From Mesorhizobium ciceri WSM4083 (GTDB lineage Bacteria; Pseudomonadota; Alphaproteobacteria; Rhizobiales; Rhizobiaceae): a stretch of DNA of 64,000 nucleotides. Position numbers and translations under genes: made by a program. The notes under the pieces were generated by a model that was not told the origin of the DNA, searched no databases, and saw only the letters and a list, made by a program, of their open reading frames with translations. Of the stretch, positions 7,917-16,438 are shown in pieces. Numbering within the stretch: position 1 is the first letter of the stretch; each line of letters opens with the position of its first letter. The stretch lies in assembly GCF_000519305.1 (NCBI RefSeq), contig NZ_JAFG01000003.1:499070-563069 (forward strand). Reading direction: 5' to 3'.

Positions 7917-8921
7917 ATGAGACTGGTCAGGCTGAGGGCGCCGGGCGGCTTGGGCAATCTCGGCCTGGTCGAGGAAGATCCGCCCCAGCCAGGGCCGGGC
8001 GAGGTGCTGGTCAGGATCCGGGCCTGCGCGTTGAACATGCGCGACGATTTCGCCGTGCAAGGCAAGATGCCGCTCGCTGACGGCCGCGTTCCGCTCTCCG
8101 ACGGCGCTGGTGAGGTGATCGCCGTCGGCGACGGTGTCGATGCACTCAAGCCCGGAGACAGCGTCGTCAGCGTCTTCTACCCCTGGTGGCTGGGCGGCGA
8201 CATGACGCCCTGCACCCGGCGCGATATTCCGGGAGAAAGTTTCGACGGCTTCGCCAGCGAGTATGTCTGCATGCCGGCGCACGCTTTCACCAGGGCACCG
8301 GCAGGCTATACGCATGTCGAGGCGGCGTCGCTCACCTGCACCGGCGTTACCGCCTGGCGCGGCCTGGTTGTGTGCGGCAAGGTGAAGCCGGGCGACGCGG
8401 TGCTGGTCCTCGGTTCGGGCAGTGTATCGCTGTTCGCGCTGCAATTCGCCAAAGCCGCCGGCGCCCGGGTCATCGCCACCTCATCCGACGAGCAGAAGCT
8501 GGAAAGGCTCACGCGCCTCGGAGCCGACGCCGTCATCAACTACAGGTCCGTCCCGGACTGGGGTCGCAAGGCCAGGGACCTGACGGGCGGGCGCGGCGTC
8601 GATCACGTGATCGAGGTCGGCGGACCCGCCACGCTGGCGCAGTCCATTGCGGCCTGCCGCACGGGCGGTCACATCGCCCTGGTCGGTGTGCTGACCGGCT
8701 TTGCGGCGGAAGTCTCTATCCCCGCCCTGTTTTCCAACCAGATCCGCATCAGCGGCATTTCCATCGGCAGCCGGGCCGACCAGGAGGATATGATCCGCGC
8801 GATAGAGGCTATCAGGCTGAAGCCCGTCATTGACCGCCACTTTCCGCTGCAGGACATCGCCACCGCCTTCGCGCATTACGAAACCCAAAAGCATTTCGGC
8901 AAGGTCTGCCTCGACGTTTGA
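7917..8921 (+). CDS. medium-chain (MDR) NAD(P)-dependent alcohol dehydrogenase/quinone reductase-like protein
   Basis: A 334-residue MDR-superfamily oxidoreductase. The N-terminal GroES-like domain contains ALNMRDDFAVQG where zinc alcohol dehydrogenases have a Cys-Gly-x-Cys-His motif, so catalytic zinc is probably absent. The Rossmann motif LGSGSVSLFALQFAKAAGA lies near residue 165, and a GGRGVDHVIEVGG block follows as in quinone reductases. It is cytoplasmic and the substrate is unknown. The start is preceded by GGAGAAGAC. It follows the small membrane protein gene. Confidence 0.88.
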   Translation: MRLVRLRAPGGLGNLGLVEEDPPQPGPGEVLVRIRACALNMRDDFAVQGKMPLADGRVPLSDGAGEVIAVGDGVDALKPGDSVVSVFYPWWLGGDMTPCTRRDIPGESFDGFASEYVCMPAHAFTRAPAGYTHVEAASLTCTGVTAWRGLVVCGKVKPGDAVLVLGSGSVSLFALQFAKAAGARVIATSSDEQKLERLTRLGADAVINYRSVPDWGRKARDLTGGRGVDHVIEVGGPATLAQSIAACRTGGHIALVGVLTGFAAEVSIPALFSNQIRISGISIGSRADQEDMIRAIEAIRLKPVIDRHFPLQDIATAFAHYETQKHFGKVCLDV

Positions 8922-8984
8922 GCGGCCTCCGCCAGCAGCACGATGAAGGGGACCGTCGGGCCCGCGCCTTCGTCGTGATCCTGC

Positions 8985-9983
8985 CTAGGTCGCGATGTCG
9001 TTGACCGGCATCAGGGGCTTGGGAAGATCGGCCTCGCCGAGCCCGCTGCGCAACTCGATCTCGATGTCGCGGCAAATCTGCGAGATCGGGACGTCGTTGG
9101 CGTTGCCCTCGAACGGGTTGGCGCTGCTTTCGCCGACCTGGTCGAGGGACATGTAGGCCCAGCCGAGCAGCGTGCTGAACGGGATCGTCAGCCAGATTGC
9201 GATCGACCCGAGCGCGCCGCCCAGTTTGCCCATATCGGCAAAGACGGGAACGACCCCGAACGGCAACAGCGTGCAGAAGATCATCACGAACATCGAACTG
9301 ACGATGGCGTATTGCCGGGGATAGGGATTGTTCTTGATGCGATCGCAGCGCGCCTGCTGGTCATGGAAGTCGCGGATCAGCTTGGTCAGCTCGCCATAGA
9401 TCTGCGAAGGGATTTTTGCATCCTTGAACAGCGCATTGACCTGGACAGATTGCAGTTCGAGCAGGGCTATCGCCGGCTGGGGCGATTTCAGGACGTCCTC
9501 GGCCTGTTCGGCGAGCAGCGGATGCAGCTCATCAGCGATCGAGCTCGCATCCTCATGGATACGGTAGCGCCGCCGGTATTCGATATTGGCGGCCCGCGCC
9601 ATGGATTCCCATGGCATCGGCCGGCGCAGGGAAAACCGCAATGCCGTCATCCAGGCGATATGGCGATAGATGAGCTGTCTGGCCGTCGGCGCGTCGAGGA
9701 AATCCCTGCAGAAATTGGACCACAACCGGCTGCTGGCCGTAATTTGCGTAAAAGCCTGCAGCGCGTCGCTGCTGCGGGTGAACACCTGCGAATTCTTGAA
9801 CCCGGCAACGAGTGACACGGTGGTGCCAAGCACCAGCACCACCGACCATGGCACCGAAAACCCGGCGATGCCTGGAAGACGGTAGGCGGCCACGGCCAGT
9901 CCGCTCACCACCACCATGTAGATGACGCTGCGCCGCGACCACAGCGCGAAATCCACTATTTTGTAGGAACGGCCTACATACAT
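8985..9983 (-). CDS. bestrophin-like channel protein (UPF0187)
   Basis: A 332-residue membrane protein of the bacterial bestrophin family, which form pentameric ion channels in the inner membrane. Visible features are an N-terminal YVGRSYKIVDFALWSRRS segment, two hydrophobic helices within the first 70 residues, the FKNSQVFTRSSDALQAF stretch usual in this family, and a second hydrophobic pair near residues 220-265. The C-terminus is soluble and ends with NPFEGNANDVPIS, matching the conserved NPF-type segment. It converges on the dehydrogenase gene across a 63-base gap. Confidence 0.85.
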   Translation of the reverse strand: MYVGRSYKIVDFALWSRRSVIYMVVVSGLAVAAYRLPGIAGFSVPWSVVLVLGTTVSLVAGFKNSQVFTRSSDALQAFTQITASSRLWSNFCRDFLDAPTARQLIYRHIAWMTALRFSLRRPMPWESMARAANIEYRRRYRIHEDASSIADELHPLLAEQAEDVLKSPQPAIALLELQSVQVNALFKDAKIPSQIYGELTKLIRDFHDQQARCDRIKNNPYPRQYAIVSSMFVMIFCTLLPFGVVPVFADMGKLGGALGSIAIWLTIPFSTLLGWAYMSLDQVGESSANPFEGNANDVPISQICRDIEIELRSGLGEADLPKPLMPVNDIAT

Positions 9984-10036
9984 CGGGTCCCCTCAAATCG
10001 GCAGGTGTGGTTTTGCACGGGCGGAATCTCGTCGCC

Positions 10037-10669
10037 TCATTGTGCCTTTGCAGCCCCGAACCGCAACCCGTCCATCAACAGCTTGACCAGCCGGCGCGAG
10101 CGGTCGCGCCATTCGGGGGTGTCGGGCGCTGAATAGATGCCGCCCAAGGCGTGCAGCACGTCGGAAGCGTCGACGTCGCCGCGGATGGTGCCGTCGGCCA
10201 CCGCCGCCTCGACCAGCTGCCGCAAGGCTTGCGACACCCGGCCGAACGTGTCGGAAAACAGCGTCGAATTGGTGGTGAGCACAATGCGCAGGCTGGTCGC
10301 CAGGCCGCGCTTGGTGGCGATATAGTCGACGAAGCGCTGCATCCACTGTTCCAACGCGACATCGGACGGATGTTTTTGGGCAAGCTTGCCGGCGGCCGCG
10401 CACAGCGCCTCCACCTCACGACGATAGACCACCTCGACCAGATGCTCGCGCGTGGGGAAATGCCGGTAGAGCGTGCCGATGCCGACGCCGGCGCGGCGCG
10501 CGATCTCCTCCAGCGAGCCATCGATGCCGCGCTCGGCAAAGACGGACACCGCCACCTCGACCAGCCGGTCGCGGTTGCGCCGCGCATCGGCGCGCAGCGG
10601 CTTTGCGTCTACGGCCTCGGCCTTCTGTTCAGCAATGGCGGACGGCTCGCTGGCCAATTTTTTCTCCAC
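10037..10669 (-). CDS. TetR/AcrR family transcriptional regulator
   Basis: A 210-residue repressor-type protein. The N-terminal DNA-binding domain is clear: RRNRDRLVEVAVSVFAERG, then IARRAGVGIGTLYRHFPTRE, the classical TetR recognition helix. The rest is a helical ligand-binding domain with an unknown ligand. The start appears to be GTG, and the region before it contains a perfect 20-bp palindrome suitable as its operator. It is divergent from the first molybdenum hydroxylase operon (277-base gap), so it may control that operon as well as itself; this is inference. Confidence 0.9.
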   Translation of the reverse strand: MEKKLASEPSAIAEQKAEAVDAKPLRADARRNRDRLVEVAVSVFAERGIDGSLEEIARRAGVGIGTLYRHFPTREHLVEVVYRREVEALCAAAGKLAQKHPSDVALEQWMQRFVDYIATKRGLATSLRIVLTTNSTLFSDTFGRVSQALRQLVEAAVADGTIRGDVDASDVLHALGGIYSAPDTPEWRDRSRRLVKLLMDGLRFGAAKAQ

Positions 10670-10715
10670 ATCGTGTCAGGGGGCTTGAACCCGGCCGGGT
10701 CAGCCACCACGTAAT

Positions 10716-10735
10716 AAACGGAGGCGCCTCCGTTT
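10716..10735. promoter_or_regulatory. perfect 20-bp palindrome, candidate TetR operator
   Basis: AAACGGAGGCGCCTCCGTTT is a perfect inverted repeat with flanking TA on both sides. It lies 47 bases upstream of the TetR-family start and 211 bases upstream of the molybdenum hydroxylase operon. Length, symmetry and position suit a TetR-family dimer site. A GC-rich hairpin acting as a terminator is unlikely between divergent genes. Confidence 0.6.
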
Positions 10736-10946
10736 TAGTGGAGCACCTTTATCATATAATCAGGGGAACCGGTATGTCACGTCTTTCGAACACGCAAGCC
10801 GACATCTCCCCTGCCCGCCTGTCTCGCGGGAGATCCGCTGCCATCTCCGCTTTCGCCGTCAAGACCTGACCGAACAGTTACCTTGCCCTTCTGCGGCAAG
10901 GCACCAGTTCAATCCCATCCGCGTCAAGCAACGGAGCCAGACGCCC

Positions 10947-11444
10947 ATGACCAGCCTTCCCATCACCCTCACCATCAACGGACATAAACACGAACTGGAG
11001 GTCGATCCGCGCGTAACCCTGCTCGACCTGCTGCGCGAGCGGCTCGATCTCACCGGCACCAAGAAGGGCTGCGACCGCGGCCAGTGCGGCGCCTGCACGG
11101 TGCTGGTCGACGGCAAGCGCATCAACTCATGCCTGGCGCTGGCGGTCAGCCATGACGGCGCCCAAGTCTTGACCATCGAAGGCGTCGCCCACGGCGAGGA
11201 GCTGCATCCGGTGCAGGCCGCCTTCATCGCCCATGACGGCTTCCAGTGCGGCTTCTGCACACCCGGCCAGATCATGAGCACGCTCGGCCTGATCGCCGAG
11301 GGCCAGGCCGGCGACGATCCCGAACGCATCCGTGAGGGGCTGAGCGGCAACATATGCCGCTGCGCGGCCTATGGCGGCATCGTCGAGGCCGTCCTGGAAG
11401 CCCAGCAACAGCTTGTCAAAGCCGACCGGAGGACCGCGGCATGA
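10947..11444 (+). CDS. molybdenum hydroxylase, 2Fe-2S subunit (operon 1)
   Basis: A 165-residue small subunit of a xanthine dehydrogenase/aldehyde oxidoreductase-type enzyme, similar in kind to PaoA. It carries the plant-type 2Fe-2S set GCDRGQCGACTVLVDG plus a downstream Cys, and the second helical cluster motif CGFCTPGQIM with NICRCAAYGG. It passes electrons between the Mo site and FAD. There is no twin-arginine signal, unlike E. coli PaoA, so the enzyme is probably cytoplasmic. Its stop overlaps the next start (ATGA). The leader before the ATG is nearly identical to that of the second operon. Confidence 0.93.
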   Translation: MTSLPITLTINGHKHELEVDPRVTLLDLLRERLDLTGTKKGCDRGQCGACTVLVDGKRINSCLALAVSHDGAQVLTIEGVAHGEELHPVQAAFIAHDGFQCGFCTPGQIMSTLGLIAEGQAGDDPERIREGLSGNICRCAAYGGIVEAVLEAQQQLVKADRRTAA

Positions 11445-12499
11445 GAGACTTCGACTACATCAGGCCCGCCACCATTCCCGACGCCATCGCCGCGGCAGCC
11501 GAGCCGGGCTCGGCCTATCTCGCCGGCGGCACCAATCTGCTCGACCTGATGAAAGGCGGCATCACCAGTCCCGAGCGTATCGTCGACATCTCCCGGTTGC
11601 CGGAGCTCAACCGCATCGAACGGTTGGACGGTGGTGGCCTGCGCATCGGCGCGCTGGTGCGCAATGCCGACCTTGCCCATGATCCAGCGTTCGCGAAATC
11701 CTATCCGGCGGTGGCCGAGGCGCTGCTCTCGGGCGCTTCGGCGCAGCTTCGCAACGCCGCCACAGTCGGCGGCAATCTGTTGCAGCGCACGCGCTGCAGC
11801 TATTTCTACGACACCGCCAGCGCCTGCAACAGGCGCCAGCCTGGCGCCGGCTGCGACGCGCTGGGTGGAGAAAACCGCCTGCACGCCGTGCTCGGCTGGA
11901 GCGACGCCTGCATCGCCACCCATCCGTCGGATTTCTGCGTGCCGCTGGTGGCGCTCGACGCCGTGGTCGAGATCGAAGGCAAGAAGGGCCGGCGCCATGT
12001 GACGCTGGAGGAATTCCACCGGCTTCCCGGCGAAACGCCGCAGCGGGAGAATGCGCTGGAGCCCGGCGACCTGATCGTGGCAGTGCGCCTGCCGGCGGAG
12101 GCAGCCTCCTTCTCCGCCAATGCCCGTTACCTGAAAGTCCGCGAACGCACCTCCTATGCCTTTGCCGTCGTATCGGCCGCGGCAGCGCTCGTCGTCGACG
12201 GCGGTAAGATCCGCGCCGCAAGGCTGGCGCTGGGCGGCGTCGCGGCCAAGCCGTGGCGGGCACGAACGGCGGAAGCCGTCCTGCTTGGCGCGGACGCCAG
12301 CGAGGCGACCTTCGCCAGCGCCGCGGACGCTGCCTTGGCCGATGCCAGCCCCTCCGGCGACAATGCCTTCAAGATCGAGCTGGCCCGCCGCATCGTGGTC
12401 AGGGCGCTGATGTCCGCGCTTTCGGGAACGCCCGAGCGTCTGCCAGCCCTTCCTGCCTCCCCGTTCTCGAACATTCCCGGAGCGCGCCATGACGCTTGA
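11441..12499 (+). CDS. molybdenum hydroxylase, FAD subunit (operon 1)
   Basis: A 352-residue FAD-binding medium subunit. It starts MRDFDYIRPATI, with AGGTNLLDLMKGG as the FAD pyrophosphate loop and TVGGNLLQRTRC as the second flavin motif. A Cys-containing insert follows (ACNRRQPGAGCDALGG), as in the PaoB/HcrB branch where it holds a 4Fe-4S cluster. The start at 11441 is set by the ATGA overlap with the 2Fe-2S gene and by the family N-terminus. The stop overlaps the large-subunit start by 11 bases, so the three subunits are translationally coupled. Confidence 0.92.
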   Translation: MRDFDYIRPATIPDAIAAAAEPGSAYLAGGTNLLDLMKGGITSPERIVDISRLPELNRIERLDGGGLRIGALVRNADLAHDPAFAKSYPAVAEALLSGASAQLRNAATVGGNLLQRTRCSYFYDTASACNRRQPGAGCDALGGENRLHAVLGWSDACIATHPSDFCVPLVALDAVVEIEGKKGRRHVTLEEFHRLPGETPQRENALEPGDLIVAVRLPAEAASFSANARYLKVRERTSYAFAVVSAAAALVVDGGKIRAARLALGGVAAKPWRARTAEAVLLGADASEATFASAADAALADASPSGDNAFKIELARRIVVRALMSALSGTPERLPALPASPFSNIPGARHDA

Positions 12500-14747
12500 A
12501 CTCAGCCTCAACCAGCAACCCGCCCATGCCCGGCAGGGCTCCAGCATAGGCCAGCCGCTGACCCGCCGCGACGGCTTTCTGAAAGTCACCGGAGCCGCGC
12601 GCTACGCCGCCGACAACCATCCGCCCGGCATGCTCTATGCCGTGCTGGCGGTCAGCAGCATCGCACGCGGCCGCGTCGCATCGCTGGATGTCGAGGCGGC
12701 CAAGGCGCACAAGGGCGTGGTCGAGGTGATGACGCCGCAGAACCGGCCGGCGCTCGCCGCCGATCCGGACGCCAAGGACCATCCCTTCATGTTCCGGCTC
12801 GACCTGCTGCAAAATGACCAGGTCCGCTACCCCAACCAGAGCATCGCCGTGGTGATCGCCGAGACGCTGGAGGCGGCGACCGAGGGGGCAGCACTGCTGT
12901 CGCCGCGCTATGAAGTGCTGCCGGCGCGCGTTGGCCTCGACGGCGCTGAAAGCTTCGTGCCGCGTGGTGTCGGCGTCGGCGGTCCGGCCGTGCAGCACAA
13001 GGGCGATGTCGAGGCCGGCCTCAAATCGGCAAAGACGCGGATCGAAGCCACCTACGAGACGCCGGCCCAGTACCACAACGCCATGGAGCCGCATGCGATC
13101 GTCGTCGCCTGGGATGGCGACACACTGTCGATCGACACGCCGAGCCAGGGCCTTGCCATGGCGCAGGGCCGCATCGCCGGCCTGTTCGGCATCGCGCCGG
13201 AAAACGTCCACATCCGCAGCCCGTTCCTGGGTGGCGGCTTCGGTTCGAAAGGCATGATCTCCGGGCCGCAGATACTCGGCATCCTGGCGGCGCGTCTCGT
13301 CGGCCGTCCGGTCAAGCTGGTGCTGCGGCGTGAGCAGATGTACGGGCCGGTCGGCCACCGTGCGCCGACGCGCCAGACGCTGCGCATGGGCATGGATGGC
13401 GAAGGGCGGCTGACGGCACTCGACCATCACGCCAAGACTACGTCCAGCACGTTCGACGATTTCTTCGAACCGGCGGCGGATGCCTCGCACACACTCTACG
13501 CCAGCCCGGCCATCGCCACCTCGCACGATGCGGTGCGGCTCGATACCGGTACGCCGCTGTTCATGCGGGCACCCGGCGAAGCGACCGGCTCGATCGCGCT
13601 GGAGAGCGCTATTGACGAGGCAGCCTACGCCTGCGGCATGGACCCGCTGGAATTCCGGCTGCGGAACTATGCCGAGGTCGAGCCGATGACCGGCAAGCCG
13701 TTTTCCTCCAAGGCACTGCGCGAATGCTACAGGCAAGCGGCCGAGACGTTCGGCTGGGCGAGCCGCCCGCTTCAGCCACGGCTGATGCGCGACGCCGACG
13801 GTTTCCTGACCGGCTGGGGCATGGGCACGGCGACCTTCCCGGCGATCATGTTCCAGGCCGAAGCGCGGGCGGTGCTGAAAGCCGATGGCAGCGGCGTGAT
13901 GGAGACCGGCGCGCAGGACATGGGGCAAGGCGCCTGGACCGCCTTCGCCCAGATCGCAGCCGACGGACTGGGACTGGATATCGACCAGGTCGATTTCAGA
14001 GCCGGCAGTTCCGACCTGCCCAATGCAGGCATTGCCGGCGGCTCCGGCCACACGGCGACGGCCGGCATGGCGATCCACAATGCGGGCGCCGCCGTCATCG
14101 CCAGGCTCGCCGATCTCGCCACCGGTGACGAGGCATCACCGCTCTACGGCGCCGGAAATGAAGGCGTGCTGGCGCGCGGCGGTCGCCTCTATCGGCGCGA
14201 CGATGAAAGCCGCGGTGAAAGCTATGCCGAAATCCTCACACGCGCGGGCCTCACCGAGATCGAGGGCCATGGCAAGGGCGCTCCCGACCCGGCATCCCAG
14301 GAAAACTATGCCAAGCACGCGCACGGCGCCGTGTTCGCCGAGGTGAAGGTCGATCCGGATTTCGGCCAGATCCGCGTCACAAGGCTGGTCGGCGCGTTCG
14401 CCGCCGGGCGGGTCATCAATCCCAGGCTGGTGCGCAGCCAGTACTATGGCGGCATGATCTGGGGCGTCTCGTTCGCACTGCATGAGGAAGCCATCACCGA
14501 CCGGCGCTCTGGCCGGATCCAGAATGCCAACCTCGCCGAATATCACGTCCCGGTGAATGCCGACGTTCCGTCGGTCGAGGCGCTGCTGGTCCACGAAGAC
14601 GACCCTCACGTCAACGCACTCGGCATCAAGGGCGTCGGCGAAATCGGCATCACTGGTACCGCTGGCGCCGTCGCCAATGCGGTCTGGCATGCGACCGGCG
14701 TGCGGCCCCGGCGCTTTCCGATCCGCATCGAGGATCTGCTGGGGTGA
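12489..14747 (+). CDS. molybdenum hydroxylase, molybdopterin-binding large subunit (operon 1)
   Basis: A 752-residue catalytic subunit. Family marks in order: RRDGFLKVTGAARYAAD near the N-terminus, the GGGFGSKG molybdopterin loop, MRAPGEATGSIALESAIDE, an AGGSGHTAT loop, and near the C-terminus KGVGEIGITGTAGAVANA, which holds the conserved glutamate base. The substrate (aldehyde or N-heterocycle) cannot be read from sequence alone. It is the last gene of the operon and is followed by two strong hairpins. About 58 percent of a comparable enzyme is already built in by the two smaller subunits upstream, so the complex appears complete. Confidence 0.92.
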   Translation: MTLELSLNQQPAHARQGSSIGQPLTRRDGFLKVTGAARYAADNHPPGMLYAVLAVSSIARGRVASLDVEAAKAHKGVVEVMTPQNRPALAADPDAKDHPFMFRLDLLQNDQVRYPNQSIAVVIAETLEAATEGAALLSPRYEVLPARVGLDGAESFVPRGVGVGGPAVQHKGDVEAGLKSAKTRIEATYETPAQYHNAMEPHAIVVAWDGDTLSIDTPSQGLAMAQGRIAGLFGIAPENVHIRSPFLGGGFGSKGMISGPQILGILAARLVGRPVKLVLRREQMYGPVGHRAPTRQTLRMGMDGEGRLTALDHHAKTTSSTFDDFFEPAADASHTLYASPAIATSHDAVRLDTGTPLFMRAPGEATGSIALESAIDEAAYACGMDPLEFRLRNYAEVEPMTGKPFSSKALRECYRQAAETFGWASRPLQPRLMRDADGFLTGWGMGTATFPAIMFQAEARAVLKADGSGVMETGAQDMGQGAWTAFAQIAADGLGLDIDQVDFRAGSSDLPNAGIAGGSGHTATAGMAIHNAGAAVIARLADLATGDEASPLYGAGNEGVLARGGRLYRRDDESRGESYAEILTRAGLTEIEGHGKGAPDPASQENYAKHAHGAVFAEVKVDPDFGQIRVTRLVGAFAAGRVINPRLVRSQYYGGMIWGVSFALHEEAITDRRSGRIQNANLAEYHVPVNADVPSVEALLVHEDDPHVNALGIKGVGEIGITGTAGAVANAVWHATGVRPRRFPIRIEDLLG

Positions 14748-14764
14748 GGAGTGGTCCACCTGGC

Positions 14765-14795
14765 GGACGGGAAGCCAATTGCTTGGCTCCCGTCC
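14765..14795. terminator. 13-bp stem hairpin after operon 1
   Basis: GGACGGGAAGCCAA and TTGGCTCCCGTCC pair into a 13-bp stem with one bulged A and a TTGC loop, 18 bases after the large-subunit stop. There is no T tract, but its position between operons suggests termination or transcript stabilisation. Confidence 0.55.
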
Positions 14796-14833
14796 GACGA
14801 ACGGTGAAGGCCCGGTCCGCCTTCGGGCGGATC

Positions 14834-14855
14834 AAAAGGTCCAGTGGACCTTTTT
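14834..14855. terminator. A/T-flanked palindrome, intrinsic terminator candidate
   Basis: AAAAGGTCCA and TGGACCTTTT form a perfect inverted repeat around one base (in practice an 8-bp stem with a 5-base loop), followed by a further T. It has the A tract, stem and T tract form of a bidirectional intrinsic terminator. The surrounding GC-rich text resembles palindromic elements dispersed in Mesorhizobium genomes. Confidence 0.55.
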
Positions 14856-14978
14856 AAAGGGCCGAACGCCCGAAGGGTCCGAAGCGACAGCGAAGGGCCG
14901 GACAGCGGGCGCCAGGTCCCCCGCCGGCCCAACATGAGATCAACCGACTTCGCGTCAAGCAACTGGAGCCAGGCGCCC

Positions 14979-15458
14979 ATGACCAAAACAACGATCCCAG
15001 TTCATCTCGATATCAACGGCCGTCATCACGATCTGCAACTCGAGCCGCGCGTCACGCTGCTCGATGCCTTGCGCGACCGGCTCGGCCTGACCGGAACCAA
15101 GAAGGGCTGCGACCACGGCCAGTGCGGCGCCTGCACCGTGCATGTCGACGGCGAGCGCGTGCTGGCCTGCCTGACGCTGGCCGCACAAGTCGAGGGCCGC
15201 ACCATCACCACCATAGAGGGGCTTGCACGGGAGGGCGAAATGCATCCCGTGCAGGCTGCCTTCCTCGAACAGGACGCCTTCCAGTGCGGCTATTGCACGC
15301 CCGGCCAGATCATGTCGGCGGTCGCTTGCATCCGCGAGGGCCATGCCGGCTCCGACGACGAGATCCGCGAATACATGGCCGGCAATCTCTGCCGCTGCGG
15401 CGCCTATCCGCACATCGTCGCCGCCATTCGCCAGGCAGCATTGGAGGTCCAGTCATGA
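14979..15458 (+). CDS. molybdenum hydroxylase, 2Fe-2S subunit (operon 2)
   Basis: A 159-residue paralogue of the 10947 gene product, with GCDHGQCGACTVHVDGE and CGYCTPGQIMSA plus NLCRCGAYPH for its two 2Fe-2S clusters. I chose the ATG at 14979: the leader GCGTCAAGCAA, the GGAGCCA site and the CGCCC before the ATG match the operon 1 leader almost base for base. An open frame extends upstream, but into palindromic DNA. The stop overlaps the FAD-subunit start (ATGA). No export signal is visible. Confidence 0.93.
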   Translation: MTKTTIPVHLDINGRHHDLQLEPRVTLLDALRDRLGLTGTKKGCDHGQCGACTVHVDGERVLACLTLAAQVEGRTITTIEGLAREGEMHPVQAAFLEQDAFQCGYCTPGQIMSAVACIREGHAGSDDEIREYMAGNLCRCGAYPHIVAAIRQAALEVQS

Positions 15459-16438
15459 GGGATTTTTCCTATCTGCGCGCCAATTCGCTTGATGCCGCGC
15501 GCCAGGCGGCTGCCCTGCCCGGCGCCATGCTGCTCGCCGGCGGCACCACGCTGATCGACCTCGCCAAATGCGGCGTCGCCGAGCCAGACTCGCTGGTCGA
15601 CATCACCCATCTTACGGGGCTGAACAGCATCGACGTGAACGAACGCGGCGCCACCATCGGCGCGCTGGCCAGGATGGGCCATGTCGCCGACCATGCCGAC
15701 ATCAAGAGCCGCTTCCCCGCCATCTCGGAAGCCCTGTGGCAGGCGGCTTCCGCGCAGATCCGCAACATGGCGACCATCGGCGGCAATCTGATGCAGCGCA
15801 CGCGCTGCCCCTATTTCCGCGATCCCATGAATTTCCCTGCCTGCAACAAGCGCGAGCCCGGCAGCGGCTGTTCGGCCATGGGCGGCGTCACCAGGGGCCA
15901 CGCGGTGCTTGGCACCAGCGACGCCTGCATCGCCATGTATCCGGGCGACCTCGCCGTGGCGCTGGTCGCCTTCGATGCGATCGTGCATCTGGGCGAGCGC
16001 CAGATCCCGGTCGACGACTTTTTCCTGCTGCCCGGCACCACGCCGGACAAGGAACATGCGATCGAACCGGGCGAGATGATCACCGCGATCGAGATTCCGG
16101 GCACGGCCGCTGCCCGGCGTTCGACCTATCTCAAGATCCGTGACCGGCAGTCCTATGAGTTCGCCGCGGCCAGTGCGGCGGTCGGCATCGAATTCGAAGC
16201 CGACGGCCGAACGATCCGCGATTTGCGCGTGGCGCTTGGCGGCGTCGCGACCAAGCCGTGGCGTGCGCGGGCCGTGGAAGACGCGCTGAAGGGCAAGGGG
16301 CTGGAGCCGGACGCTGTGCGCGCCGCGAGCCTGCTCGCTATCCAAGGCGCCGTCGACCATGGCGCCAACCACTACAAGATCGAACTGGCGCCGCGCGTCG
16401 TCGCCCGCGCCATCCTCAGATTGGGAGAGACGGCATGA
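15455..16438 (+). CDS. molybdenum hydroxylase, FAD subunit (operon 2)
   Basis: A 327-residue FAD subunit starting MRDFSYLRANSLD. The flavin loops AGGTTLIDLAKCG and TIGGNLMQRTRCPYF are present, and the Cys-rich insert FPACNKREPGSGCSAMGG is closer to the E. coli PaoB form than the operon 1 copy, so a 4Fe-4S cluster is likely. It is about 25 residues shorter than its paralogue, mainly at the C-terminus. The start is fixed by the ATGA overlap with the upstream gene. Its own stop overlaps the next start in the same way. Confidence 0.92.
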   Translation: MRDFSYLRANSLDAARQAAALPGAMLLAGGTTLIDLAKCGVAEPDSLVDITHLTGLNSIDVNERGATIGALARMGHVADHADIKSRFPAISEALWQAASAQIRNMATIGGNLMQRTRCPYFRDPMNFPACNKREPGSGCSAMGGVTRGHAVLGTSDACIAMYPGDLAVALVAFDAIVHLGERQIPVDDFFLLPGTTPDKEHAIEPGEMITAIEIPGTAAARRSTYLKIRDRQSYEFAAASAAVGIEFEADGRTIRDLRVALGGVATKPWRARAVEDALKGKGLEPDAVRAASLLAIQGAVDHGANHYKIELAPRVVARAILRLGETA

